56,382 bases of DNA from an uncultured cyanobacterium (GTDB taxonomy: Bacteria; Cyanobacteriota; Cyanobacteriia; PCC-6307; Cyanobiaceae): NCBI GenBank assembly GCA_903856805.1, contig CAIOCZ010000123.1:1-56382 (forward strand), written 5' to 3'. The notes beneath the pieces are model-generated. The model searched no databases. It was not told the DNA's origin and saw only the letters and a program-made list of their open reading frames with translations. Positions 46,167 to 55,316 of the stretch are shown here, piece after piece. The position numbers were made by a program, and so were the translations under genes. Numbering within the stretch: position 1 is the first letter of the stretch; each line of letters begins with the position of its first letter.

Positions 46167-48473
46167 ATGAAGTTCACAGTCGCCGACCTGCTCGACCAGC
46201 TCTCCCTCGACACATCCCTGCCCAAGGCCAAGCTGGAAAAGGCGCTGTCCCTCAGTGATGCGGCGGATCTGGAGTCGTTGCAGATTGGACTCGATGCCCT
46301 CGCCCGCCTGGGGGTGCTGCTGGACGATGACGCCGGGGTGCGGCGCCTGGACACCCCCGAGCTGGTGCCGGCCCGGCTGCGGTGTTCCAGCAAAGGTTTT
46401 TGTTTTGCCCTCCGCGATGATGGCGGCGAGGACATCTACATCCGTGATCACCTACTGAACCACGCCTGGAATGGGGATCGGGTGCTGGTCCGTGTGACCC
46501 GTGAAGGGGGCCGACGGCGCTCCCCCGAGGGCGGGGTCCAGTGCATCTTGGCGCGCCAAACGGTGCGGCTCCTGGCCCAGGTCGAACAACAGGACACCAG
46601 GGTGGTGGCCGTACCCCTCGACGATCGGCTGCTCACCAGCGTCGAACTTCCCGCCAGTGATGGGTCCCATCTGGAGCCGGCGGTGGAGTCGGTGGTGGAG
46701 GTTCAGATCGACCGCTTCCCGGTGGGCCAGTTCGCACCGCTGGGCCATGTGGCCCGCAGCCTGCCGGTCCACGGGGGGGAGGCGGCCGATCTGGATTTGC
46801 TGTTGACCAAACATCGCCTGCACGAGCGACCGGCCCCACCACGGGCCACCCTCAAGGCTCCCGTCGCCAAAGGCCGGGAGGACCTCACGGCCCAACCCTG
46901 CTTGCTGCTCGAGGGATGGCAGGGGCTCGATCGGCCCGGCTTGCCCGCCCTTGCCCTGGAGGAGCGGGAGGGGGGCTGGCGCCTGTGGGTGCACAGTCCG
47001 GCGGTGGCGGAACGGATCGGGTTGGGGACCAGCCTGGAGGCCTGGCTGCGGGAGCAGGGGGAGGCCATCTGTCTGGGCCGTAGTTGGCTGCCCTTGCTGC
47101 CTCCAGCCCTTGCTAAGGCTTCGGCTTTTCAACTCGATCGCAGCGAAGCCGCCGTGTCCGTGGCCCTGGAGCTTGATGCTGAGGGCCAATTGGAGCACTT
47201 CCGCTTTTGCCTGAGTCAGATTCGCCCCGTGGCTCGGGTGGATCAAGCGGCCTTGGCGGCGCTTGCGGAGCGCAAGCCCAAGTCGCGCACCCTGCCGGCG
47301 GCCCTCAAGGGACTCAAGGATCAGATCCCCCAGCTGGAGCAGCTGCTCAGCCTCGCCAGTCTGGTGCGCCAGCGACGACTGGCGGCCGGTTCGATTGATT
47401 TAGATCTGCCCATGCCTGCCCTGGAACGCCTGGGCGATCTTCAGGTTCCCCCTCCGGATGTGGCCCACCAAGGTTGGTTGGTGGAATTGCCGGCGACCGA
47501 TCCCATGGGGCTGTTGCGCGAGGCCGTTCTGTTGGCCCATCGGGCCTTGGGCCACCACCTGGCGGCCCTCGCCCTCCCGGCCCTATATGCGGTCAACCCG
47601 TCGGCGGATCCGACCGCCATCAACGAGGTCGCCAAAGCGGCCCTCGCCCTGGAAATCCCCCTGGAACTGAGTGACGAGGGCGATGCCAGTGCCGCCGAAC
47701 TGGCCGCCGCCTTCGCCGCTACCGACCGCGGTCGGGCGTTGCAGCAACAACTGCGCGACAATCTCAAACCTGTTCAATGGAGCGATGCTGCGGGTCCCCT
47801 GGCCTTGGCCGGCGAAGCGGAGGCCTATGCCCCCTGGTGTTGCCCCAGCCTCCATTACGCCGACCTCTGGAATCAGATCCTGCTCGTGACCTTGCTCTGT
47901 GATGGCAAGGATCGTCCCACGGTGCGCCACAAGACCTGCGTTGACCTGGCCAGTGACCAGTGCCATGGAGCCATTGACTGGCCCCTTCTCCCCCCTAGCC
48001 AACTCGCTCCCTTCCAGGAGGGGCTCAGTCGAGGCCTGGCCCAGCGCCTCAATGGTCGTAGCCGCTTCCTCCAGGAGTTTCAAGCTGATGCCCTGGCCAT
48101 GGCGCAGGCGCGGGCGGCCGAACCCCTGGTCGGCCAGACCCTATCCGGTGTGATTAGCGGCGTTCAGAGCTATGGCTTCTTTGTGGAAGTGCCCCCGTCC
48201 CAGGTGGAGGGTCTGGTGCATGTGAGCTCGCTCAAGGACGATTGGTACGAATATCGCTCTCGCCAGAACAGATTGGTGGGCCGTAAATTCCGCCGCTCCT
48301 ACATGGTGGGGGATCGCATTGAGGTGGAGATTCAGAACGTAGATGCCCTGCGCCATCAGATCGATCTGGCCGTACCGGCCATGGATGCCGTTGCCGAGGC
48401 GGAGGGGGGAGCGATCGATGGGATGTCGCCTGACCAGGCCATGGACGGCTTGGAACCTGAAGGGGAGAGCTGA
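46167..48473 (+). CDS. RNase II-family (RNB) protein with degenerate catalytic site
   Basis: 768 aa from ATG 46167. Architecture fits the RNase II/R family: an N-terminal winged-helix and cold-shock-like region (e.g. RLRCSSKGFCFALRDDGGEDIYI), an RNB-like core (about 230-600) and a C-terminal S1 domain (TLSGVISGVQSYGFFVEV to HQIDLAV, about 655-740). The catalytic features are missing. Where active enzymes have the Asp-rich DxxDxDD metal site, residues about 245-275 read LLEGWQGLDRPGLPALALEE. Where they have TSPIRRYADL, residues 554-567 read YAPWCCPSLHYADL, losing both Arg. The protein may bind RNA without degrading it. Family assignment is good, activity doubtful. Confidence 0.82.
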   Translation: MKFTVADLLDQLSLDTSLPKAKLEKALSLSDAADLESLQIGLDALARLGVLLDDDAGVRRLDTPELVPARLRCSSKGFCFALRDDGGEDIYIRDHLLNHAWNGDRVLVRVTREGGRRRSPEGGVQCILARQTVRLLAQVEQQDTRVVAVPLDDRLLTSVELPASDGSHLEPAVESVVEVQIDRFPVGQFAPLGHVARSLPVHGGEAADLDLLLTKHRLHERPAPPRATLKAPVAKGREDLTAQPCLLLEGWQGLDRPGLPALALEEREGGWRLWVHSPAVAERIGLGTSLEAWLREQGEAICLGRSWLPLLPPALAKASAFQLDRSEAAVSVALELDAEGQLEHFRFCLSQIRPVARVDQAALAALAERKPKSRTLPAALKGLKDQIPQLEQLLSLASLVRQRRLAAGSIDLDLPMPALERLGDLQVPPPDVAHQGWLVELPATDPMGLLREAVLLAHRALGHHLAALALPALYAVNPSADPTAINEVAKAALALEIPLELSDEGDASAAELAAAFAATDRGRALQQQLRDNLKPVQWSDAAGPLALAGEAEAYAPWCCPSLHYADLWNQILLVTLLCDGKDRPTVRHKTCVDLASDQCHGAIDWPLLPPSQLAPFQEGLSRGLAQRLNGRSRFLQEFQADALAMAQARAAEPLVGQTLSGVISGVQSYGFFVEVPPSQVEGLVHVSSLKDDWYEYRSRQNRLVGRKFRRSYMVGDRIEVEIQNVDALRHQIDLAVPAMDAVAEAEGGAIDGMSPDQAMDGLEPEGES

Positions 48474-48478
48474 CGGCC

Positions 48479-49138
48479 TTGGGTGCTCCCCTGCCAGGTT
48501 CCCGTTCGTCCCTTCCCGTGGTTCTGGCGGTTTCGGGAGCCTCGGCCCAGCCCTTGGCCGAACGGGCCCTGCAGCTGCTGCTGCAGGCGGGGTTGACCGT
48601 TGAGCTGGTCACAAGTCGCGGCGCCATCGGCGTCTGGCAAGCCGAGCTGGGGATCCAGGTGCCTGGTCAGCCCGAGGCCCAGGAACGCTTTTGGCGGGAA
48701 CGCTGCGGTCCCGGGGGGCAGTTGCGCTGTCACCGCTGGAATGATCAGGCGGCCGCCATCGCCAGTGGCAGTTATCGGACCCACGGCATGGTGATCCTTC
48801 CGGCCAGCATGGGCACCGTGGGACGGATTGCTTCAGGTGTTGCCCTCGATCTGATCGAACGGGCCGCTGATGTCCATCTCAAGGAGGGACGTCCCCTGGT
48901 GATTGCCCCGAGGGAGTTGCCCTGGAATCTGGTTCATCTGCGCAATCTCACGGCCCTGGCGGAAGCGGGTGCCAGGATTGCGCCGCCGGTGCCAGCCTGG
49001 TACCACCGTCCCCAGACCCTGGCGGAGATGGTGGATTTTCTGGTGATTCGGGTGTTGGACAGTCTCGATCTGGATCTGGACCAGGGCACCCTGCGGCGAT
49101 GGCAGGGGCCATGCGGCCCTGCACAGGCTTTGTCCTGA
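48479..49138 (+). CDS. ubiX: Flavin prenyltransferase UbiX
   Basis: 219 codons from TTG 48479. Makes the prenylated FMN used by UbiD decarboxylases. Conserved: VLAVSGASAQPLAERAL at the N-terminus, the IMP-type PASMGTVGRIASGVALDLIERAADV run with the FMN loop, RPLVIAPRELPWNLVHLRNL and RIAPPVPAWYHRPQTLAEMVDF. The lower-case variation GASAQPL replaces the commoner GASGxxYA. Slightly longer than the usual 190-200 aa. The RNB-family gene stops 6 bases upstream. Confidence 0.9.
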   Translation: MGAPLPGSRSSLPVVLAVSGASAQPLAERALQLLLQAGLTVELVTSRGAIGVWQAELGIQVPGQPEAQERFWRERCGPGGQLRCHRWNDQAAAIASGSYRTHGMVILPASMGTVGRIASGVALDLIERAADVHLKEGRPLVIAPRELPWNLVHLRNLTALAEAGARIAPPVPAWYHRPQTLAEMVDFLVIRVLDSLDLDLDQGTLRRWQGPCGPAQALS

Positions 49139-49149
49139 CCCTGTCGGCC

Positions 49150-49701
49150 ATGTCCCGCCTTCCCCGCCTGCTGCTGGTGCCCCTGCTGTCTCCCCTGGCA
49201 GTGGCCATTGTGGTGGGGTCCCTCAACCCTCTTCCACGGGTCAGCCTGCAGCTGCTCACCTGGCGCAGCCCATCGTTACCCCTGGGGGTTTGGATGATCA
49301 CGGCGGCCACTGGCGGGGCGGCCCTGAGCGCCACGGCCACAGCGCTTGCTCTCGGTCAGGCGGCCCAGCTCCGGCGCCGGTCGGCACTGGGGGGATCCTT
49401 CGCCGGGACGCCGTTCCGCGCAGCGTGGCCGGAGGAGGGGGCCACCCGTTCGCGCCAGCGGCCTGGAGCGGGCCGGGAAGCGGCGCCTGCGCCAGCGGAG
49501 GTGGCCTGGAGTCCCGGGCCCAGTCGGGCTCCGGGGGAGCCTGCCCCCACGGTCGAAGTGCCGTTTCGGGTGCTTCGTCGTGGCGGGGCCGAAGCCGAGA
49601 CCCCCCGCGCCGAGGCCCCCCGCGCCGAGGTGCCGCAGCGCCAACCGGTGGCGGTGGCCGCCGATGACGACTGGGCTGTGGATCGGGGCGAGGATTGGTA
49701 G
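49150..49701 (+). CDS. Two-helix membrane protein, hypothetical (LapA/DUF1049-like)
   Basis: 183 aa from ATG 49150. Two hydrophobic segments (LLLVPLLSPLAVAIVVGSL and LGVWMITAATGGAALSATATAL) are separated by a short loop with NPLPRVSLQLLTWRSPSLPLG, the layout of LapA/DUF1049-type proteins. The C-terminal half is disordered and carries a short duplication (PRAEAPRAEVPQ). Function unknown. Follows ubiX by 11 bases. Confidence 0.65.
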   Translation: MSRLPRLLLVPLLSPLAVAIVVGSLNPLPRVSLQLLTWRSPSLPLGVWMITAATGGAALSATATALALGQAAQLRRRSALGGSFAGTPFRAAWPEEGATRSRQRPGAGREAAPAPAEVAWSPGPSRAPGEPAPTVEVPFRVLRRGGAEAETPRAEAPRAEVPQRQPVAVAADDDWAVDRGEDW

Positions 49702-49754
49702 GTGGATGGTTTTGCCTACAGTCCTGGGCAGCACCCCCGACGAGGCCCGCCGCG

Positions 49755-50219
49755 GTGACCGACAGCCCCCAGCCATCCCCTGCCAACCCTGCTCCCCCCA
49801 ACCCTGCCGCCGCCAAGGCTGCGGAGGCGGCCCCTCCAGCCGCCAAGGTCAAGCCACCGGCCCCGGAGGACCGCCCCTTCGCTGAATTTGTGCCCCAGCT
49901 GCTGCTGCCGGCCCTGGCCATGGAGATTCAGTCCTATGGCGGCCCCGACCCCGTCCTGAGCTTCGAGGCCGGCACGATGCCGGTCGCGGGGGTTGACAGC
50001 TGGATCGTCCGCGGCGAGCTCCCCGGTGAACGTCGATTCTGGCTCTGCTTCACGGCTCCAGACATCCAGGCCGCCAAGACGATTGCCCTGGCCGAGGGTC
50101 TTGGAGCGCCGAGCTTGTTGGAGTCCTTTTTGATTGACGAACGGAAAACCACCCTGGCCCTCTTGGTCTCCCGGCTGGTGCAGCGGCTCAATGGCCAGAA
50201 GTGGCTCGGTCCCAATTGA
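49755..50219 (+). CDS. DUF2996 cyanobacterial protein
   Basis: 154 aa from GTG 49755 (VTDSPQPSP); the frame extends upstream to 49695 without a better start. The first 45 residues are Ala/Pro-rich. The domain [41 protein letters not shown] and [16 protein letters not shown] is the DUF2996 family, restricted to cyanobacteria. No function known. The next gene is acsF. Confidence 0.82.
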   Translation: MTDSPQPSPANPAPPNPAAAKAAEAAPPAAKVKPPAPEDRPFAEFVPQLLLPALAMEIQSYGGPDPVLSFEAGTMPVAGVDSWIVRGELPGERRFWLCFTAPDIQAAKTIALAEGLGAPSLLESFLIDERKTTLALLVSRLVQRLNGQKWLGPN

Positions 50220-50313
50220 GGGGGCGCCTCCCCAGGGCGTCGTTCCGTCGCTCTGGGGGCCGCCATCGGCCCTTGCCCCTTACGATGCCTGCACGACCCT
50301 GATCCTTTTTGCG

Positions 50314-51423
50314 ATGGTGCCTCCCGCCGCTTCCACCCTTCCGTCCTCCAGCTCCATCGGCGTGGCCGGAGTGGGCACCCAGGAGGCGCCGGCGATCAAG
50401 GATCCAGCCCGCGACACCATCCTCACGCCCCGGTTCTACACCACCGATTTCGACGCCATGGCGGCGATGGATCTGCGGCCGAATGAGGTGGAACTGGAGG
50501 CAATTTGCGAGGAGTTTCGTAAGGATTACAACCGTCACCATTTCGTCCGGAATGAGGAGTTTGATGGGGCGGCTGAGCAGCTGGATCCCGACACCCGCCG
50601 GGTGTTTGTTGAATTTCTTGAGCAGAGCTGCACATCCGAGTTTTCCGGCTTCCTTCTTTATAAGGAGCTCAGCCGCCGCATCAAGGCCAAGAATCCCCTC
50701 CTGGCGGAATGCTTTGCCCACATGGCCCGCGATGAAGCCCGCCATGCAGGTTTTCTCAACAAATCCATGACCGATTTCGGGCTTCAGCTCGATCTTGGCT
50801 TCCTGACTGCAAATAAGGCGTATACAAAATTCAGTCCTGAGCATATCTTTTATGCCACCTACCTTTCCGAGAAGATTGGTTATTGGCGCTACATCGCCAT
50901 CTACCGTCATCTCGAAAAGCATCCCGAAAGCAAAATTTTCCCAATTTTCAACTTCTTTGAGAACTGGTGTCAGGACGAAAATCGCCATGGGGATTTCTTT
51001 GACGCCCTGATGAAGGCCCAGCCCGACACGGTGCGGGGGTGGAAGGCCAAGCTCTGGTGCCGCTTCTTCCTGCTGGCTGTCTTTGCCACCATGTACGTGC
51101 GCGATGTGGCCCGTAAGGAGTTTTACGAGGCCCTCGGCCTTGATGCCCGGACCTACGACCGCTACGTGATCCGCAAGACCAATGAAACCTCTGCCCGGGT
51201 GTTTCCGGTGGTGCTGGATGTGGAGAATCCCACCTTCTGGGATCGGCTGGAGAGCTTGGTGCGCAATAACGCCGCCCTCGCCGAGGCAGATAACGCCCCG
51301 ACTCCGGCTCCGCTCAAGGTGCTGCGCAAGTTGCCCTTCTGGGCCGCCAATGCCATGCAAATGGCCCGCCTGTTCCTGATGGCCCCCATCAGCAGTGACC
51401 AGTTCCAGCCCGCCGTGCGCTGA
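50314..51423 (+). CDS. acsF: Mg-protoporphyrin IX monomethyl ester oxidative cyclase (aerobic)
   Basis: Di-iron oxygenase forming the fifth ring of chlorophyll (AcsF/ChlE/CrdI), needing O2 and a ferredoxin-type donor. 369 aa from ATG 50314. Iron ligands sit in [33 protein letters not shown] and [11 protein letters not shown]; the start [12 protein letters not shown] is also typical. A short ferritin-like four-helix core is followed by the C-terminal hydrophobic segment [17 protein letters not shown]. In cyanobacteria acsF is often duplicated with different oxygen responses; only one copy is in the window. Confidence 0.96.
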   Translation: MVPPAASTLPSSSSIGVAGVGTQEAPAIKDPARDTILTPRFYTTDFDAMAAMDLRPNEVELEAICEEFRKDYNRHHFVRNEEFDGAAEQLDPDTRRVFVEFLEQSCTSEFSGFLLYKELSRRIKAKNPLLAECFAHMARDEARHAGFLNKSMTDFGLQLDLGFLTANKAYTKFSPEHIFYATYLSEKIGYWRYIAIYRHLEKHPESKIFPIFNFFENWCQDENRHGDFFDALMKAQPDTVRGWKAKLWCRFFLLAVFATMYVRDVARKEFYEALGLDARTYDRYVIRKTNETSARVFPVVLDVENPTFWDRLESLVRNNAALAEADNAPTPAPLKVLRKLPFWAANAMQMARLFLMAPISSDQFQPAVR

Positions 51424-51428
51424 TTCTT

Positions 51429-52871
51429 TTGACCCTCTCTGCCGTCAACCCAGGCGCCACCATGGCCGCCGATCTGGCTGATCCAGCCTGGCAATCCCGC
51501 CTCGAGCCCCTTCTTGCTGGTGGCACCGCCGCCGGGGCCAACCTGGTGGAGGTGTTTGTCGAGCGCACCGACCACCTCGGTGCCTTGGCCGAACAGGACA
51601 CCATCACCAGCGTGACCCCGGGGTTTGGGGTCGGGGCTGGGATCCGAGTGTTCCTGGACGGCCGCGATGGCTTCGTCTCCACCAATGATCTGTCGGCCGC
51701 GGGGCTGCAGCTGGCCCTGGATCAGGCCCTCGGCATGCTCGGGCTCCGGCGCGGCGACTACGACACCCCCCAGTTTCAGGGCTTACCGGCCCTGCGGGAT
51801 TTCGCGGTGGCCAAGGCCGATTGGCTGTCCCGCTGTCCCGAGTTGGCCGAAGTAGCCAACCGTCTGCTGGAAGGCACCGATCGGCTGCAGCGCCATGGCC
51901 AGCACCTGCAGGCCCGCCGCGCCAATTACGCCCGCGACTGGCAGGACGTTTTGGTGGCGGCCAGCGATGGCACCTTTGCCAGGGATCTTCGACTTCATCA
52001 GTCCCTGGGGATGAGCGTCTTGGCCGCCGACGGCCAACACCGCGCCAGCCTGGGTCGCCGCTACGGCACCTCCGCGCGGCCCGATGATCTGCGGGAGTGG
52101 GACGCAGAGGCTTCCGCCCAGGACATCACGTCCAGCTGCGCCACCATGCTCTACGCCGACTACGTGGAAGCCGGCCAGTATCCGGTGGTGCTGGCCAACC
52201 GGTTCGGTGGTGTCATTTTCCACGAGGCCTGCGGCCACTTGCTGGAAACCACCCAGGTGGAACGCGGCACCACCCCCTTTGCGGACAGCCTCGGTGAACC
52301 CATCGCCCACGCGGCGGTCACCGCCATCGATGAGGGCCTCAGTGACGGCGCTTTCGGTTCTCTTTCCATGGACGATGAGGGGATGGAACCGCAGCGCACC
52401 GTGCTGATTGAGAACGGGGTGTTGCGCCGTTTCCTCAGTGATCGGGCCGGAGAATTGCGCACCGGTCACCCCCGCACGGGCAGCGGTCGGCGCCAGAGCC
52501 ATGCCTTCGCCGCCGCCAGCCGCATGCGCAACACCTTCATCGCTGCCGGTCCGCACCGTCCTGAGCACTTGATTGCTTCCGTGGACACGGGCCTTTATTG
52601 CAAGTCGATGGGCGGTGGCAGCGTGGGCCCCACGGGCCAGTTCAACTTCGCCGTGGAGGAAGGTTTCATGATTGAAAATGGCCAGCTCGGTCGTCCGGTC
52701 AAAGGGGCCACCCTGATTGGGGAAGCGCGGGAGGTGATGCCGCGTATCTCCATGTGTGCCAATGATCTGGAGTTGGCGGCAGGCTTTTGCGGTTCGGTGA
52801 GCGGCAGTATCTACGTCACCGTCGGCCAACCCCATATCAAGGTGGATTCGATCACCGTCGGGGGCCGTTGA
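51429..52871 (+). CDS. tldD: TldD-family metalloprotease
   Basis: 480 codons from TTG 51429; ATG at 51462 is a good alternative start. TldD is the catalytic half of a heterodimeric zinc protease that hydrolyses unfolded or small modified peptides. Its HExxxH motif is visible: VIFHEACGHLLETTQ, with the further ligand region in SVGPTGQFNFAVEEGFMIEN. The partner PmbA gene follows immediately. No bacteriocin or RiPP precursor gene is nearby, so a general role in peptide turnover is likelier than peptide maturation. Confidence 0.92.
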   Translation: MTLSAVNPGATMAADLADPAWQSRLEPLLAGGTAAGANLVEVFVERTDHLGALAEQDTITSVTPGFGVGAGIRVFLDGRDGFVSTNDLSAAGLQLALDQALGMLGLRRGDYDTPQFQGLPALRDFAVAKADWLSRCPELAEVANRLLEGTDRLQRHGQHLQARRANYARDWQDVLVAASDGTFARDLRLHQSLGMSVLAADGQHRASLGRRYGTSARPDDLREWDAEASAQDITSSCATMLYADYVEAGQYPVVLANRFGGVIFHEACGHLLETTQVERGTTPFADSLGEPIAHAAVTAIDEGLSDGAFGSLSMDDEGMEPQRTVLIENGVLRRFLSDRAGELRTGHPRTGSGRRQSHAFAAASRMRNTFIAAGPHRPEHLIASVDTGLYCKSMGGGSVGPTGQFNFAVEEGFMIENGQLGRPVKGATLIGEAREVMPRISMCANDLELAAGFCGSVSGSIYVTVGQPHIKVDSITVGGR

Positions 52872-52873
52872 CC

Positions 52874-54271
52874 ATGGCCTCCTCCGCCAGTCCCGCCCTC
52901 GACCCCGCCAGCCTGCGCGAGCGGCTCGATCACTTAGCCCGCCATGCCGGTCTCCATCAGTGGGACCTGGGGGCAGGGTGTAGCACCGACACCTCCGTTC
53001 AGGTGGATCGGGGCGAGGCCAAACAGATGAAGGGGGCCCAGCGCAGCTCCATCACCGTGCGGGTCTGGAATGGGGCCGGTCTGGTGGGGATTACCAGCAC
53101 TAGTGATCTGAGCGATGCCGGCCTTGAACGGGCCCTGGCCGGTGCCCACGCCGCCAGCGCCTTCGGCAACGCCGACGACACCCCGGCCTTCTCCAGCCTG
53201 GCCACCGCCCCCCTGCAACCGCTGGATCAGCCCCTCCATCCTCCCCAGCACATCCTGGATTTGCTCGGCACCCTCAAGGAGGCGGAACGGGATCTGCTCA
53301 GTCGGCATGCCGCCATCGGCACCGTTCCTTACAACGGCCTGGCCCAGCGGAGCAGCGAGCGTATTTACCTCAACAGTGAGGGGGCCTGTCGCCATCAACA
53401 GCTCACCACCGCCAGCCTCTATCTCTATGCCCGGGCAGAGGAAACGGGCCGCAAGCCCCGCAGTGGTGGTGCCGTGCGCTTGGCCTATGGGGTTGATGCC
53501 CTCGACATCGCCGGTTGTATCGATGAGGCGGCGAATCGCACCATTGCCCATCTCGACTATGCCCCCATCACCACCGGTCGCTACACCTGCGTGTTCACGC
53601 CGGAGGCCTTTCTCGATCTGATCGGGGCCTTCAGCGGCATGTTCAATGCCCGTGCCGTGCTCGATGGGGTCAGCCTTTCCTCCCGCGAGTCCCTGGGGGA
53701 GTCCCTGGCGGTGCCGTTTCTGTCAATCCATGACAACGGCCTCCATCCCGCCAACATCGGTGCTTCCAGCTTCGATGGCGAGGGCACGCCCACCCAACGC
53801 CTCACCCTGCTGGAGGGAGGGGTTCTTCGCCATTTCCTCCATTCCGAGGCCACGGCCCGCCGCTTCGGGGTAGACCCCACTGGCCATGCGGGCCTCGGGG
53901 CCAAGGTGGCGGTGGGACCCCACTGGTTCGAGATCGGTCCGCCCCCGGGGGGGGCCAGCGGCGCCTCCGGGCTCGACCATCGCACCGGTGTCGGTGGCGG
54001 CACGGATGGGGCCCAAGGGCTGGTGGTGATTGATTCGCTTTCTGCCCTCCATGCCGGTGTGAAGTCGAGTCAGGGATCCTTTTCCCTGCCGTTCGATGGC
54101 TGGTGGATCCGAGGGGGTGAGCGCCGCTCCATCGAAGCGGCCACCGTGGCGGGCGATATCCGTGACGTGTTGCGCAGCCTGATCGGCTTTGAAGGGGAGG
54201 CCAAGGTCACCCCCGATGGGCTCTGCCCCCTGGTGTGGGTGGACGGCCTGTCGATCACGGGCGAGGCCTGA
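52874..54271 (+). CDS. pmbA: PmbA/TldE-family protein, partner of TldD
   Basis: 465 aa from ATG 52874, 3 bases after the tldD stop. Same fold as TldD but without its zinc HExxxH, as expected for the non-catalytic TldE subunit. Landmarks are SVQVDRGEAKQMKGAQ, ERIYLNSEGACRH and the C-terminal FSLPFDGWWIRGGERRSIEA and IGFEGEAKVTPDGLCPLVWV. Residues about 340-400 contain a Gly-rich loop (GPPPGGASGASGLDHRTG). Together the two genes form an operon. Confidence 0.92.
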   Translation: MASSASPALDPASLRERLDHLARHAGLHQWDLGAGCSTDTSVQVDRGEAKQMKGAQRSSITVRVWNGAGLVGITSTSDLSDAGLERALAGAHAASAFGNADDTPAFSSLATAPLQPLDQPLHPPQHILDLLGTLKEAERDLLSRHAAIGTVPYNGLAQRSSERIYLNSEGACRHQQLTTASLYLYARAEETGRKPRSGGAVRLAYGVDALDIAGCIDEAANRTIAHLDYAPITTGRYTCVFTPEAFLDLIGAFSGMFNARAVLDGVSLSSRESLGESLAVPFLSIHDNGLHPANIGASSFDGEGTPTQRLTLLEGGVLRHFLHSEATARRFGVDPTGHAGLGAKVAVGPHWFEIGPPPGGASGASGLDHRTGVGGGTDGAQGLVVIDSLSALHAGVKSSQGSFSLPFDGWWIRGGERRSIEAATVAGDIRDVLRSLIGFEGEAKVTPDGLCPLVWVDGLSITGEA

Positions 54272-54281
54272 TCAGGAGCAG

Positions 54282-55316
54282 ATGCGGATCCTGTTCTGGG
54301 GCACCCCCTCCTATGCCCTGGCCAGCCTTGAGGCGCTCCACGCGGCCGGTCATCAGTTGGTGGGGGTGGTCAGCCAGCCCGATCGGCGTCGTGGCCGGGG
54401 CAAGGAGCTGGTGCCGTCACCGGTGAAGGCCCGGGCCCTCGACTGGGGGGTGCCGGTGTTCACTCCCGAGCGGATCCGCCGCGATCCGCCGATGCAGGAG
54501 ACCTTGGCGGCGTTGGGGGCCGACCTCTCGGTGGTGGTGGCCTTCGGCCAGATCCTGCCGCCGGAGGTGCTGATCCAGCCCCCCCTCGGCTGTTGGAACG
54601 GCCATGGTTCCCTGCTGCCCCGTTGGCGTGGCGCGGCCCCGATCCAGTGGGCCCTGCTGGAGGGCGACGCCGACACCGGGGTGGGGATCATGGCGATGGA
54701 GGCCGGGCTGGACACCGGTTCAGTGCTGCTGGAGCGGCGCCTCAGGATCGGCCTGCTGGAGAACGCCTCTGAGCTGGGGGGCCGCCTGGCCCAGTTGACC
54801 GGCGAGTTGCTGGTGGAGGCCCTTCCCCGGATTGAGGCCGCTGGGCCCGGGGATGGGGCCGAGCGGTGGCAGCGGCTGGGCCTTGTGCCCCAGCCGGAGG
54901 TGGGTCTCACCTATGCCCGCCTGCTCACCAAGGAGGATCGCCAGCTGGTCTGGAGTGGCTCCGCCTTGGCCCTCCATCGGCGGGTGATGGCCCTCCACCC
55001 TGGTGCCACCTGCCGCTGGGGCGAACGGGGTTTGAAGGTGGTGGCCACCGAACCCTTGGTGGCTCGGCTGGCGGATCAGCTCAGCCCCGAGGCCGCTGCC
55101 CTGGTGGGACGCTGGGGCCAGGCTCCCGATGACGGCCCCCCGCTCTCCTCAAGTCCGGGCGAGGTGCTGGCCGTGGTGGAGGGGCTGGGGCTGGTGGTGG
55201 CCACCGGTGGGTGTCCCCTGCTGATTCGCGCGGCCCAACTGGAGGGTAAGGCGGTCAGCAGGGGCACCAGCTTGGTGCAACAGCTGGGGGCCCGGGTTGG
55301 GGATCGGCTTGGCTGA
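54282..55316 (+). CDS. fmt: Methionyl-tRNA formyltransferase
   Basis: Adds the formyl group to initiator Met-tRNA using 10-formyl-THF. 344 aa from ATG 54282, with AGGAG 6-10 bases ahead. Substrate-binding VVSQPDRRRGRGKELVPSPV and the catalytic triad Asn-His-Asp: CWNGHGSLLPRWRGAAPIQ carries Asn and His, and GDADTGVGIM the Asp. The C-terminal OB-fold is present (VEGLGLVVATGGCPLLIRAAQLEGK). Start spacing of 10 bases to pmbA suggests cotranscription. Confidence 0.95.
   Translation: MRILFWGTPSYALASLEALHAAGHQLVGVVSQPDRRRGRGKELVPSPVKARALDWGVPVFTPERIRRDPPMQETLAALGADLSVVVAFGQILPPEVLIQPPLGCWNGHGSLLPRWRGAAPIQWALLEGDADTGVGIMAMEAGLDTGSVLLERRLRIGLLENASELGGRLAQLTGELLVEALPRIEAAGPGDGAERWQRLGLVPQPEVGLTYARLLTKEDRQLVWSGSALALHRRVMALHPGATCRWGERGLKVVATEPLVARLADQLSPEAAALVGRWGQAPDDGPPLSSSPGEVLAVVEGLGLVVATGGCPLLIRAAQLEGKAVSRGTSLVQQLGARVGDRLG

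Noticed and set aside
51429-54271. TldD/PmbA pair as part of a peptide-antibiotic (RiPP) maturation cluster
   Set aside because: Neighbours are acsF and fmt; there is no precursor peptide, modifying enzyme or exporter. The pair is common in bacterial core genomes.
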